This document shows, in pieces, positions 17,140 through 26,082 of a stretch of 64,000 nt of DNA. How positions within the stretch are numbered: position 1 is the stretch's first letter; every line of letters starts with the position of its first letter. The stretch is from contig JBCNVI010000001.1 of assembly GCA_039630235.1 (NCBI GenBank), positions 16,065 through 80,064 on the forward strand, written 5' to 3'. Source of the DNA: Candidatus Hydrothermales bacterium. GTDB lineage: Bacteria; Hydrothermota; Hydrothermia; Hydrothermales; JAJRUZ01. The position numbers were made by a program, and so were the translations under genes. The notes under the pieces were generated by a model. It saw nothing but the letters and a program-made list of their open reading frames with translations. It was not told the DNA's origin and ran no database searches.

Positions 17140-17838
17140 TTATGGAGCCTGGAGAAAACTGAATACTCTTTTGATGTAATTTTTAAAATTTGATTCATTA
17201 GATAATGAGTACTCAATCATAGCTTGATATATCGGGAAAAGAGTTAAAAATCTCAGAATACTACCTGCACTAATTTCTTCTTTTGCTCTTGTGACCTCAA
17301 CAGGGCCAAAAAGTATTATCTCATCAACTTCAGTAAAATATTTGTCTAGAAAATTTATCACTTTTTCTGTCGTAGTTAAATCTATTTGTTTTTTTTGAAA
17401 CTTTGCGTATACAAAAGCGTTTTGAATTAAATTTACCACATCCTCTGGATATTTATGAAAAAGGAGGGCAAATCTTGATTTTTCATATTTACCCTTTATT
17501 CCAAAAAAAACTCCAGATTCTTCAAGAGAATGTATTTCAAATCTTAAAAAAATTCTTAGAAGATCTGAATCTCTTTGGTAACTTTCGTTTTTTCTTGGTT
17601 CAATGCCATATCCTACAAAATTAACATTCTCATCATGTATAGAAGGTACTACTGAAAGCTTTGAATGCCAGAAAATGTCCACTCCAACAACTTTTTCCAG
17701 TGTGTTTAGAATTGGGATAACAAGATCCTGTAACTTAGGCCTTATATACTCATAAAAAAGCTTAGTTCTATTACTACTTTTAAATATTTCTTCTATTTTC
17801 TCTATTGGTATATATGGCCTAATTAATGGTTCCTCCAT
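17140..17838 (-). CDS. Conserved-looking protein of unknown function downstream of hflX
   Basis: I do not recognise this 232-residue protein. It is soluble-looking, with alternating helices and strands and no signal peptide. Visible features are a segment VVGVDIFWHSKLSVVP near residue 50, VNFVGYGIEPRKNESYQRD near 75 and EIILFGPVEVTRAKEE near 190. Its start overlaps the end of hflX by 20 bases, so it is translated with lon and hflX, suggesting a role in stress response or ribosome or protein quality control. That link is inference from position only. Confidence 0.7.
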   Translation of the reverse strand: MEEPLIRPYIPIEKIEEIFKSSNRTKLFYEYIRPKLQDLVIPILNTLEKVVGVDIFWHSKLSVVPSIHDENVNFVGYGIEPRKNESYQRDSDLLRIFLRFEIHSLEESGVFFGIKGKYEKSRFALLFHKYPEDVVNLIQNAFVYAKFQKKQIDLTTTEKVINFLDKYFTEVDEIILFGPVEVTRAKEEISAGSILRFLTLFPIYQAMIEYSLSNESNFKNYIKRVFSFLQAP

Positions 17839-18922
17839 ACTGTTTTTCGCTAATATATTTTAGCGCGTATAATTTTATGTTTTCAATAAGTAAGTCTATG
17901 TTATCACCAAATTTTGCTGAAACAAAAACAGCAGGTTTATATTTATTTTTTAAGTATAACTTTTCCTCTTCCTCAAAAAATAAATCATACTTGTTAAAAA
18001 CATAAATTATATCTTTATCGTGAACCCCAATTTCTGAAAGAACCTTATTTACAGACTCTATCTGTTTTTCCTTCATAGGGTTTGAAACATCTACTACATG
18101 TAGCAATAAATCCGCATCTAAAATAACCTTTAAAGTAGATTTAAAAGAGTGAATTAAACTAACTGGAATATCCTCTATAAACCCAACTGTATCACTTAAA
18201 ATTATTGGAATTCCATCTATGTAGAATTTCCTTGTTAAAGCATCAAGAGTAACAAAAAGTGCATCTTTAGTTTCAGCTTTTTCCCTTGTTATCAAGTTTA
18301 GTAAAGACGTTTTACCTACGTTTGTATAACCTATCAAACAGACCTTAAAGAAATTTTTTCTTTTCTTACTCTGCACATCTCTCTGTTTTTCAATTTCTTT
18401 TAGTTTTTCTTTTAGATGTTTAATTCTTAGAAGAATATTTCTCTTTTTAATCTCAAGCATTTTTTCACCAGGGCCTCTTGTTCCAATACCACCACCTAAT
18501 CTAGAAAGCCATTTTCCCATTCCCTTAAGCTTTGTTAACCTGTAGAGTAGTTGAGCTAACTCCACTTGTAACTTTGACTCCTTTGTCTTAGCATGTTTTG
18601 CAAAAATGTCCATTATTAATTCCGTTCTATCAATTACTTTTACTTTAAGAAATTCCTCTAAATTTCTTGTCTGCTTTGGTGAAAGATCTACCCCAAAGAT
18701 TACAGTATTTACCGAATTTTGCACAATTTTTTCTTTTAGCTCTGCGAGTTTGCCCTTTCCTAAACAATAGTCAGGATCAATTTTCTCTCTAAATTGAATC
18801 ACTTCTGAAGTTATAGTTGCACCTGCAGTTTTTACAAGGCTTTCTAGTTCACTTAGTTTATAACTAGAAACTTCTTTCTCTTTAGGTTTGAAAACTGCTG
18901 CTAATATTACTTTCTCGCTCAA
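17819..18922 (-). CDS. hflX: GTPase HflX
   Basis: This 367-residue translational GTPase binds the 50S subunit and rescues stalled or heat-damaged ribosomes. The N-terminal HflX domain shows DPDYCLGKGKLAELK near residue 50 and VIDRTELIMDIFAKHAKTKE near 95. The glycine-rich GGGIGTRGPGEKMLE linker precedes the G domain with P-loop GYTNVGKTSL (near 200), LSDTVGFIEDIP (G3) and FNKYD (G4). Its ATG overlaps the lon stop by four bases, a coupling that makes sense for two stress-response proteins. Confidence 0.94.
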   Translation of the reverse strand: MSEKVILAAVFKPKEKEVSSYKLSELESLVKTAGATITSEVIQFREKIDPDYCLGKGKLAELKEKIVQNSVNTVIFGVDLSPKQTRNLEEFLKVKVIDRTELIMDIFAKHAKTKESKLQVELAQLLYRLTKLKGMGKWLSRLGGGIGTRGPGEKMLEIKKRNILLRIKHLKEKLKEIEKQRDVQSKKRKNFFKVCLIGYTNVGKTSLLNLITREKAETKDALFVTLDALTRKFYIDGIPIILSDTVGFIEDIPVSLIHSFKSTLKVILDADLLLHVVDVSNPMKEKQIESVNKVLSEIGVHDKDIIYVFNKYDLFFEEEEKLYLKNKYKPAVFVSAKFGDNIDLLIENIKLYALKYISEKQYGGTIN

Positions 18923-21225
18923 ACTTTAACTTTATCGGTGAAAACAAGATAAACTGCTTCGTCAATAGACTTGACAAAATGAAAGTCAATATCTCCTTTG
19001 ACTTCTTTTCTTATTTTTTTAATATCTTGTTTTGACTCTTCTGGAAGAACAATCTTTTTAATACCTCCTCTTTTTGCTGCATTTATTTTTTCCTCAAGTC
19101 CACCTATTCTCAAAACATCTCCGGTTAGAGTTATTTCGCCTGTAAATGCAGTATCTGAAGGCAGTTCTTTTTTGGTAAGTGCAGAAAGTATTGCAAGAAC
19201 AATTGCAAGACCAGCAGAAGGTCCATCTTTTGGAATAGCCCCCTCTGGGATATGTAGATGAATATCATATTTTTTATGAAAATTACTTTGTATTCCATAC
19301 TCTTTACTCTTTGATCTTAAATAGCTTATTGCTGCGTATACTGATTCCTTTAAAACCTCACCTAAGTGTCCTGTTAGTATCTGTTCTCCTTTACCTTCCA
19401 TTAGAAGAACTTCAATTTTCATTATTTCTCCACCATATTCAGTCCAGGCAAGTCCATAGGCAACACCCGGTTTTAACTTTTTTTCGCTTTCAATCGTTGT
19501 AAAGGGCGCAGGCCCCAATATTTTTCTTAAAATATTTTTGTCTACAATTGTTTTTTCCCCTCTTTCAACATAATTTTTTGCTGCATATCTTATTACTCTT
19601 GAAAGCTTTCTCTCTAAATCTCTTACCCCTGCCTCTCTTGTATACTTTCTTATTATTTCAAGTATGGCTTCATCCTCAATCTTAAAATATTTGGGATCTA
19701 AATTAATTTCATCAATTATTCTTCTTATAAGGTGTTTTTTTGAAATCATAAGTTTTTCATATTCTGAGTAACCAGGTAAATTTATCACTTCCATTCTATC
19801 TCTAAGAACAAGCGGTATTTTAAAAAGGGAGTTTGCTGTTGTTATAAATAAAACCTCGGATAGATCAAATTCAACCTCAAGGTAATGATCAACAAAGTGT
19901 TTATTTACATCAGGATCAAGGACTTCCATTAAGGCTGCGTAGGGATCACCTCTATAATCTATGCCTACTTTATCTATTTCATCGAGAAGAAAAACTGGAT
20001 TTTTTGATCCAGCTCTTCTTATACCTTGAATAATTCTACCAGGAAGAGCACCAACATAGGTTCTTCTGTGTCCCCTTATTTCTGCTTCATCTCTTATTCC
20101 ACCGAGTGACATTCTTACGAATTTTCTTCCTAATGCCTTGGCAATTGATTTAGCAAGGGATGTTTTTCCTGAACCAGGTGGACCTACAAAGCAAAGAATC
20201 TGCCCTAAAATTTTCCCTTTCAGTTTTAAAATTGAAAGATATTCGAGTATTCTCTCCTTTGCTTCAAAAAGGCCGTAATGTTCCTCATCTAAAATTTTTT
20301 TTGCCTTCTCTAAATCAAAATTATCTTCTGTTCTCTTATTCCATGGCATAGAAATTAAGAAATCAAGATACGTTCTTATGACAGAAGCCTCGGGTGAAAT
20401 AGAGGGAGTCATTTCAAGTTTTTTAAGCTCTCTAAGGGCATGCTCTTTCACATCTTCTGGCATACCTGAATTTTCAATTTTTTCTCTAAGTGATTGAAAT
20501 TCGTCAAATTCTTTATATCCTAATTCTTTTTGAATTTGTTTTAACTGTTCATGCAAAAAGATCTGTTTCTGGCTTTTTTGTAACTCTTCTCTTGTTCTTT
20601 CTTCAATTTTAATTTTTAACTTTCTAAACTCAATTTCTTCTATTAGTCTTTTATTAAGTTCTTTCAGGTAATCTAACGCATTATCAATCTCAAGAAGTGG
20701 TTGTTTGATCTCTGATTTAACTGGAAGATGAGTTGATATGAAGTCAGCTATTTCTATTGGATTCTTTCTTGAATATAAATTTGCCAAAAGGTCATCGGGA
20801 AAACCAGAGAAATAGTTCGTTAACTCTCTGAAATTTTCGATCGCTATTCTTGCTAAGTTATAGACTTCTTCGTTTTCAATTAGATTTCTTTTATATATCT
20901 CAAACTCAGCCTCATAATATTTTCCATTATAAAAGACGTTTAAAATTTTAACTCTTTCTATACCCTCAACGAGAATTCGGTAGTTTCCCTCTGGTGGTCT
21001 AAATTCAGTTATTACTATACCGAGTGTACCAACTTCATAGAGATCTTTTTGAGTGGGATCACTTACTGAAGGATCCCTTTGGGTAACAAAAATAATTTCT
21101 CTTTCACTAGTCTTTAATGCTTCTTCAAGTGCGTTTTTCGAGAAATCTCTCCCTAAGACAAGCGGATATATAGAATTAGGAAAGAGAACTACCTCCCTTA
21201 AGGGGATAAGGGGCAGCTTTCTCAT
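18919..21225 (-). CDS. lon: ATP-dependent Lon protease
   Basis: This 768-residue AAA+ protease is of the LonA type. The N-terminal substrate domain starts with LPLIPLREVVLFPNSIYPL. The ATPase carries Walker A GPPGSGKTS (near residue 350) and Walker B VFLLDEIDKV. The protease domain carries the Ser-Lys dyad in KDGPSAGLA (Ser near 674) and the GGLEEKINAAKRGG stretch. The length is typical. It heads the lon-hflX-unknown operon and is transcribed away from the DUF6754 cassette, with the two -35 boxes almost touching. Confidence 0.96.
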   Translation of the reverse strand: MRKLPLIPLREVVLFPNSIYPLVLGRDFSKNALEEALKTSEREIIFVTQRDPSVSDPTQKDLYEVGTLGIVITEFRPPEGNYRILVEGIERVKILNVFYNGKYYEAEFEIYKRNLIENEEVYNLARIAIENFRELTNYFSGFPDDLLANLYSRKNPIEIADFISTHLPVKSEIKQPLLEIDNALDYLKELNKRLIEEIEFRKLKIKIEERTREELQKSQKQIFLHEQLKQIQKELGYKEFDEFQSLREKIENSGMPEDVKEHALRELKKLEMTPSISPEASVIRTYLDFLISMPWNKRTEDNFDLEKAKKILDEEHYGLFEAKERILEYLSILKLKGKILGQILCFVGPPGSGKTSLAKSIAKALGRKFVRMSLGGIRDEAEIRGHRRTYVGALPGRIIQGIRRAGSKNPVFLLDEIDKVGIDYRGDPYAALMEVLDPDVNKHFVDHYLEVEFDLSEVLFITTANSLFKIPLVLRDRMEVINLPGYSEYEKLMISKKHLIRRIIDEINLDPKYFKIEDEAILEIIRKYTREAGVRDLERKLSRVIRYAAKNYVERGEKTIVDKNILRKILGPAPFTTIESEKKLKPGVAYGLAWTEYGGEIMKIEVLLMEGKGEQILTGHLGEVLKESVYAAISYLRSKSKEYGIQSNFHKKYDIHLHIPEGAIPKDGPSAGLAIVLAILSALTKKELPSDTAFTGEITLTGDVLRIGGLEEKINAAKRGGIKKIVLPEESKQDIKKIRKEVKGDIDFHFVKSIDEAVYLVFTDKVKV

Positions 21226-21231
21226 TTTATA

Positions 21232-21260
21232 AATTTACTTTTAGTGCTTGATTTTTTCAA
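21232..21260 (-). promoter_or_regulatory. Probable lon promoter
   Basis: Read on the minus strand: TTGAAA (21260-21255), 17 bases, TAAATT (21237-21232), then 6 bases to the lon ATG at 21225. The -10 is a moderate match. The -35 lies one base from the -35 of the divergent DUF6754 promoter. Confidence 0.5.
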
Positions 21261-21278
21261 GTTAAATATTTTTATAAT
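21248..21278 (+). promoter_or_regulatory. Promoter of the DUF6754 cassette, leaderless type
   Basis: TTGATT (21248-21253), a 19-base spacer and TATAAT (21273-21278), with the ATG at 21285 six bases later. It is divergent from the lon promoter within a 59-base gap. Confidence 0.65.
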
Positions 21279-21284
21279 AAATTT

Positions 21285-22406
21285 ATGCTTTTTTCAGTTT
21301 TTATTTTAGCTATTCTGCCTCCGTTTAATGTAAAGGCAGTAGATTTTCCAAACGATGCGGGTGGTAAGATAAAGATAGAATGGAGCCTTTCCTCGGATGA
21401 TTCTATAATTGATTACTATATTCTCTTCAGAGAGCAGGAAGTAGCTCATAAGTGGAGTGAACCAGAGACGGTTGCAGTTTTAAAAAGGGGTGAAAGTAGT
21501 TATATAGATAGCGGTGTTAAGGATAAAGTAAACTATAGATATTTCATAAGAGCAATAAAAGGAGAAGAGTACTCTGACAGTGAAAAATCAAACGTAGTTT
21601 ATTCCTCAGCCCAATGGTTTCATAAAAAAAGAATAAGTGCGTTGATCCTCCTTATTGTTATAGTTAGTTTGTTGCTATTTTATATAGAAAGGGCAAAAAG
21701 GGGGATACCTCTTTTTATTAGAAAGATACCGGGGCTTGATGCTATTGATGAGGCGGTAGGAAGGTCAACTGAGCTTGGAAAACCGCTTTTATTTTCTCTT
21801 GGTCTTGGGACAATTGCGGACATTCCAACAATTGCAGGACTTTCTATTTTAAAAAGAGTTGCTAAAAAAGCCGCAGAATATGAAACAGATCTGATGGTTC
21901 CCTGTTTTGAACCAGTTGTTTTTGTTGCAGCACAAGAAACTGTAAAAGAGGGTTATCTTGAAGCGGGAAGACCTGATTTATATAAGGAAGGGAATGTCTT
22001 TTTCTTATCTTATGAACAGTTTGGTTATGCTGCTGGTGTTGATGGGTTAATATTAAGAGAAAAACCTGGTGCCATATTTCTTCAAGGTTACTTTTATGCA
22101 GAGTCTCTTATAATTGCAGAAACAGGTAATTCAATTGGAGCAATACAGATTTCGGGAACAACGGCAGTTACGCAGCTTCCCTTTTTTGTGGCTGCTACAG
22201 ATTACACCTTAATAGGAGAAGAGATGTATGCTGCCAGTGCCTATCTTGAAAGGGATCCGCTTTCCCTTGCTACAATTAAAGGTGAAGACTGGGTTAAAAT
22301 GCTCCTCATAATTTTAATTTCTATAGGGGTAATCTTAGAGTCAATTGCTTTCTTTGTTAAGGTGCCATGGTTGCACTTTTTAAAGAATTTCTTTACAATT
22401 TTGTAA
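21285..22406 (+). CDS. DUF6754 membrane protein with fibronectin type III-like ectodomain
   Basis: This 373-residue protein has a signal peptide (~1-18), then a fibronectin III-like domain (about 22-105, DYYILFREQE and INYRYFIRAI-like strands). One membrane segment follows at about 118-136. The DUF6754 domain spans ~150-340, with GRSTELGKPLLFSLGLGT, IAGLSILKRVAKKA, SYEQFGYAAGVDG, YFYAESLIIAETGN and DYTLIGEEMYAASAYLERDP. A C-terminal membrane helix lies at about 345-365. The family is conserved in candidate phyla but its function is unknown. It is the first of four adjacent membrane protein genes that are spaced or overlapped as a single operon. Confidence 0.8.
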   Translation: MLFSVFILAILPPFNVKAVDFPNDAGGKIKIEWSLSSDDSIIDYYILFREQEVAHKWSEPETVAVLKRGESSYIDSGVKDKVNYRYFIRAIKGEEYSDSEKSNVVYSSAQWFHKKRISALILLIVIVSLLLFYIERAKRGIPLFIRKIPGLDAIDEAVGRSTELGKPLLFSLGLGTIADIPTIAGLSILKRVAKKAAEYETDLMVPCFEPVVFVAAQETVKEGYLEAGRPDLYKEGNVFFLSYEQFGYAAGVDGLILREKPGAIFLQGYFYAESLIIAETGNSIGAIQISGTTAVTQLPFFVAATDYTLIGEEMYAASAYLERDPLSLATIKGEDWVKMLLIILISIGVILESIAFFVKVPWLHFLKNFFTIL

Positions 22407-22407
22407 A

Positions 22408-23193
22408 ATGAAGAAAGAAATTCCTCTAATAATAACTTTTATTTCTGGTTTTTTACTTATAGTTGCCTTTTTTATACCTCGTGAACCCTTTGGAAGCTTA
22501 GAGCAACGCTTTAACGATTGGTTCATAATTGTATCAGGTTTTACTTTAATACTAGGTGTAGATTCGCTTCTACTTTATCATTACAAAAAAATAAAAAGAA
22601 AGGATAAGGATGCCCCTTATTCTTTAATTCTCATAGCAAGTTTTTTAATTGTCCTTTTATGGGGAATTTATTCTGGAATAAAACATGGGAACCCCTTTAG
22701 TCCGGCTTCTACTTTCTTGAGATACTTTTACTCTTATGTTTTTGTTCCCCTGCAGGCTACAATGTTTGCACTTCTTGCCTTTTTCATATCTTCTGCAGCT
22801 TATAGAGCCTTTAGAGCAAGAACCTTAAATGCGACACTCTTACTTCTTTCTGCTGGAATTGTTATGCTTGGAAGAGTTCCAAAAGGAGAAGAAATTGTTC
22901 CCTATTTTACAGCAGTAACGTTAATTTTAATATCAATAACATTTGCATTAGAGGGACTTAAAAGAGCAAATCCGTTAGAAAAAACCTTGTTTTTAGGTAT
23001 GGCTATTTTGTCTATTTTGCTTATTTATCCACTTTCAATACTTCTTAAAAAATATCTTGTAGAAATTACAAATTGGATAATGAATACTCCACAACTTGGA
23101 GCAAAAAGGGGTCTTTTTATCGGCATTTCTCTTGGAGCTATAGCAATGTCAGTTAGAATAATACTTGGAATCGAAAGGACCTATTTAAAATGA
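22408..23193 (+). CDS. Polytopic membrane protein of the DUF6754 cassette
   Basis: This 261-residue protein has about eight predicted membrane helices (around residues 8-24, 39-58, 72-90, 107-128, 136-152, 163-182, 190-212 and 235-252) and short loops. No transporter or enzyme motif is recognised. It starts one base after the DUF6754 stop and overlaps the next gene by four bases, so the proteins are probably made in fixed proportion and may form one complex. Confidence 0.72.
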   Translation: MKKEIPLIITFISGFLLIVAFFIPREPFGSLEQRFNDWFIIVSGFTLILGVDSLLLYHYKKIKRKDKDAPYSLILIASFLIVLLWGIYSGIKHGNPFSPASTFLRYFYSYVFVPLQATMFALLAFFISSAAYRAFRARTLNATLLLLSAGIVMLGRVPKGEEIVPYFTAVTLILISITFALEGLKRANPLEKTLFLGMAILSILLIYPLSILLKKYLVEITNWIMNTPQLGAKRGLFIGISLGAIAMSVRIILGIERTYLK

Positions 23194-24011
23194 AAAACTT
23201 TTTTGAGAAAATAGCTAGAATTGATAGGAGAATTATATATTTATTGGTTTTTGTAGGGGTGGCGGTGCCTTTAGTAACTAAAAGGGGGTTTACGTTTGAG
23301 CCATCGGAAGAGGTTAAAAGGGCTTATGATTTTATAGAGAGTTTACCCGAGGGTTCAGTTGTTCTAATATCGATTGATTATGATGCGGCTAGTATGCCTG
23401 AGCTTCAGCCGCTTCTTGAGGTTGTATTAAGACATATCTTTTCAAATAATTTGAAGGTTTTAATGATGGGACATTGGCCTTTGGGGTTACCACTTGGGCA
23501 GATAGCATTAGAAAAGATTGCTAAGGAGATGAATAAAAAATATGGACACGATTATGTTTTTCTTGGATATAGACCTGGCGTGGCTGCGGTAATCCTTAAT
23601 ATGGGAAAAGAAATAAGAACAGTTTTTAACACAGATTATAAGGGTACACCTATTGATTCCCTTGAAATGATGAGGGATATTCATAATTATTCTGATATTG
23701 CTCTTCTTATAGGGTTTGAAGCAGGTGCTACAGGAGACTTTTGGGTTCAGTTTGGTCAGGCAAGGTTTGGGTTAAAGATAATTTTAACTTCAACAGCAGT
23801 TATTACACCTGATTTATATCCCTATTACCAAGCAGGTCAAATTGTTGGGTTAATAGGTGGTTTAAGGGGCGCAGCTGACTATGAAATACTTGTAAAAAGA
23901 AAGGGATTTGCCTATTCCGGTATGACAGCCCAGTCTGTAATTCACATAATTATCCTGATACTCATATTACTTGGTAATATAGGATACTTTGCATTAAGAA
24001 GATTAAAATGA
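23190..24011 (+). CDS. Membrane-anchored protein of the DUF6754 cassette, soluble domain between two membrane helices
   Basis: This 273-residue protein has one membrane helix near residues 16-33 and another near 248-266. The ~210-residue domain between them is Rossmann-like: VVLISIDYDAASMPELQP, KVLMMGHWPLGLPLG, YVFLGYRPGVAAVI, IALLIGFEAGATGDFWVQ and KIILTSTAVITPDLYPYY alternate strands and helices. I do not recognise the domain. The conserved-looking Asp, His and Gly clusters could form a binding site. Its ATG overlaps the preceding stop (ATGA) and its own stop overlaps the following ATG. Confidence 0.72.
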   Translation: MKNFFEKIARIDRRIIYLLVFVGVAVPLVTKRGFTFEPSEEVKRAYDFIESLPEGSVVLISIDYDAASMPELQPLLEVVLRHIFSNNLKVLMMGHWPLGLPLGQIALEKIAKEMNKKYGHDYVFLGYRPGVAAVILNMGKEIRTVFNTDYKGTPIDSLEMMRDIHNYSDIALLIGFEAGATGDFWVQFGQARFGLKIILTSTAVITPDLYPYYQAGQIVGLIGGLRGAADYEILVKRKGFAYSGMTAQSVIHIIILILILLGNIGYFALRRLK

Positions 24012-24676
24012 TAGATGTAATTTTTACTTTTATAGCAGCGGGTTTAACTTTAGCTATTTTTTCGTTCTTATATAAAGATAATCCTTTTTATAAGGTAGCT
24101 GAACATATATATGTAGGGTCTGCTGCTGCATTCTGGTTTTTATATCTTTGGTTTTTTGATATTGATCCGAAGATTATCGCACCCTTTAGGGCTTTATATA
24201 AACAATATGGATTTACAGGAATGTTTTCCCATTTAACTTTGGAACACTGGATACTCTTAATTCCTATAACACTTTCTATCTTTATGTTGCTTAGATTTAT
24301 ACCACCAACAGCTTGGATCTCAAGGTGGTCAATTGCTTTTCTTGTTGGCATGGCTGCAGGTCTTGGAATAACTGGTTCTCTCCAAGGTTACATAATACCT
24401 CAAACAGAGGCTACTTTGCTTCCAATTTATACAGGTGACTTATTTACAAGTTTTAATAACTTAATAATAATAATTGCTACAGTTTCAACTATAATTTATT
24501 TCTTTTTCTCAAGAGAACAAAAGGGAGTTATTGGAATATTTGCAAAAATTGGTATTACGTTCATAATGATTGCATTTGGGGCATCCTTTGGATATACGGT
24601 TATGGCTCGTGTATCACTTTTAATAGGTAGGATTCACTTTCTTTTGTTTGAGTGGTTATCATTTTTATTCTCTTAA
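24008..24676 (+). CDS. Polytopic membrane protein of the DUF6754 cassette
   Basis: This 222-residue protein has about six membrane helices (roughly residues 3-21, 30-50, 80-98, 104-123, 148-168 and 175-203) and a conserved-looking FVGSAAAFWF-type segment (YVGSAAAFWFLYLW). It has no family that I can name. It overlaps the upstream gene by four bases and the downstream TPR gene by 25 bases, closing a run of four membrane proteins. Confidence 0.72.
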   Translation: MIDVIFTFIAAGLTLAIFSFLYKDNPFYKVAEHIYVGSAAAFWFLYLWFFDIDPKIIAPFRALYKQYGFTGMFSHLTLEHWILLIPITLSIFMLLRFIPPTAWISRWSIAFLVGMAAGLGITGSLQGYIIPQTEATLLPIYTGDLFTSFNNLIIIIATVSTIIYFFFSREQKGVIGIFAKIGITFIMIAFGASFGYTVMARVSLLIGRIHFLLFEWLSFLFS

Positions 24677-26082
24677 TCTTTTCACAAATTTCTTACTTTG
24701 AGTATATAAATCTAAGAGATAGCTATTTAAGATCAAATAATTTTTCAAAGTTAGAGGAAATTTCTCATAAAATGTTTCTGCAAGATAAATATAATGCTTT
24801 ATATATATCTGATTTACTTTTGGCTTTGTCGGTTCAAAAAAAAGAGGAAAAGTTTATATCTTTTTGTGATTCACTTTTTAAATACTTTAAAAATCCTGCT
24901 GTTACCTTTCCAATCGTTAAGACTATTGAAAAGTTTAGTTCTCCTTATTATGTGAAATATTTGATAGAAAGAGCTAGAGAAAAGCTAGGTATAAAAACTC
25001 TTTATTCAAGAGAATACCTATTTTCGATTTTAAAATTGAAAGAATATAGTAAATTTTGGGAGGAGTTTCTAAGTTATAAAGATGTTTCTAATTTTTTAGG
25101 TATTTTTTCAGATTATCTTTCAGAGCTAGATAAAAGTTATATTGTAAAAATTTATGAGGATTCTAAACAGAAAGACTTAAAAGAGCTTTTTCCAGTGTTT
25201 TTAAGGGAATTTCTCAAAAGGGGGGAGTTTGAGTATGTAGTTGAGATTTACAATCTACTTGGAGAAAAAAGACAAGTTGATTCATTGGTTTATTCTTTAT
25301 ATAAAAATGATCCTGTTTTCTCAAAGAAAATTATAGATAAATTTTTTGATAATTGTGTAAAAGTATCTTTTTTTCTTAAAGTTGAAGATTATAAAGAGGC
25401 GCTAAGGCATAGAGAAAAGTGTGAGGATGAAAAGCTTAGATTATTAACTGAAATTTATAATTTGATTTTCTCAAATAAAAAAACTAAGGCGGAGTCAATT
25501 GTTGTTAATAACATTAAGATTTTGGAAAATGAAAATATTGAATTAGGTAAAATCTTTTATTTTCTTGAAGATTATAGGGTGGCTGATTCACTTTTAAGAA
25601 AATTCAACAATTTTGAAATTCTTCTATTAAGGGCAAAAATTAATATTTTTTTAGAGAAAATTGAAAGAGCAGATTCTATATTGTCACAGGCAATTTTAAG
25701 ATTTCCTGAGGATGAAAAAATTTATAAGGCACTTTTTTTATCCTATCTTATCAAATTTGAAGAAAAAGAAAAGATAAAGTTTATAGTAGAATATGATGAA
25801 AAAATTGAAAAAGATGAGGATTTTGAAATGAATGGGAAAATTGATGAAAAGTGGAAAAACTATTTTCTGCTAAAAAAAGAAATAAGAAAGGGAAATTTTA
25901 TTGAAGTAAAGGATACGCTCTTTAACAGTAATTTTTTATCAATACTTTATTTTGAAGGTTATCATGTATCAATAAAAAATGGAAATAAAGAGATGGCAAA
26001 AAAATTTTTAAAGTATATTATTGAAAATTTAAAGGACTCAGCTCTTTTTATTGTAGCACAGCGGAAAATTAGAGATATTTAG
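24652..26082 (+). CDS. Secreted TPR-like protein at the end of the DUF6754 operon
   Basis: This 476-residue protein starts at GTG 24652 with a short hydrophobic signal (VIIFILLIFSQISYF) and then helical TPR-like repeats. The clearest units are near residues 290-350. It probably works in the periplasm. Because it overlaps the membrane gene before it by 25 bases, it is likely co-translated and may be the periplasmic partner of the cassette. Its 3' end overlaps the convergent guaB by 14 bases. Confidence 0.7.
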   Translation: MVIIFILLIFSQISYFEYINLRDSYLRSNNFSKLEEISHKMFLQDKYNALYISDLLLALSVQKKEEKFISFCDSLFKYFKNPAVTFPIVKTIEKFSSPYYVKYLIERAREKLGIKTLYSREYLFSILKLKEYSKFWEEFLSYKDVSNFLGIFSDYLSELDKSYIVKIYEDSKQKDLKELFPVFLREFLKRGEFEYVVEIYNLLGEKRQVDSLVYSLYKNDPVFSKKIIDKFFDNCVKVSFFLKVEDYKEALRHREKCEDEKLRLLTEIYNLIFSNKKTKAESIVVNNIKILENENIELGKIFYFLEDYRVADSLLRKFNNFEILLLRAKINIFLEKIERADSILSQAILRFPEDEKIYKALFLSYLIKFEEKEKIKFIVEYDEKIEKDEDFEMNGKIDEKWKNYFLLKKEIRKGNFIEVKDTLFNSNFLSILYFEGYHVSIKNGNKEMAKKFLKYIIENLKDSALFIVAQRKIRDI

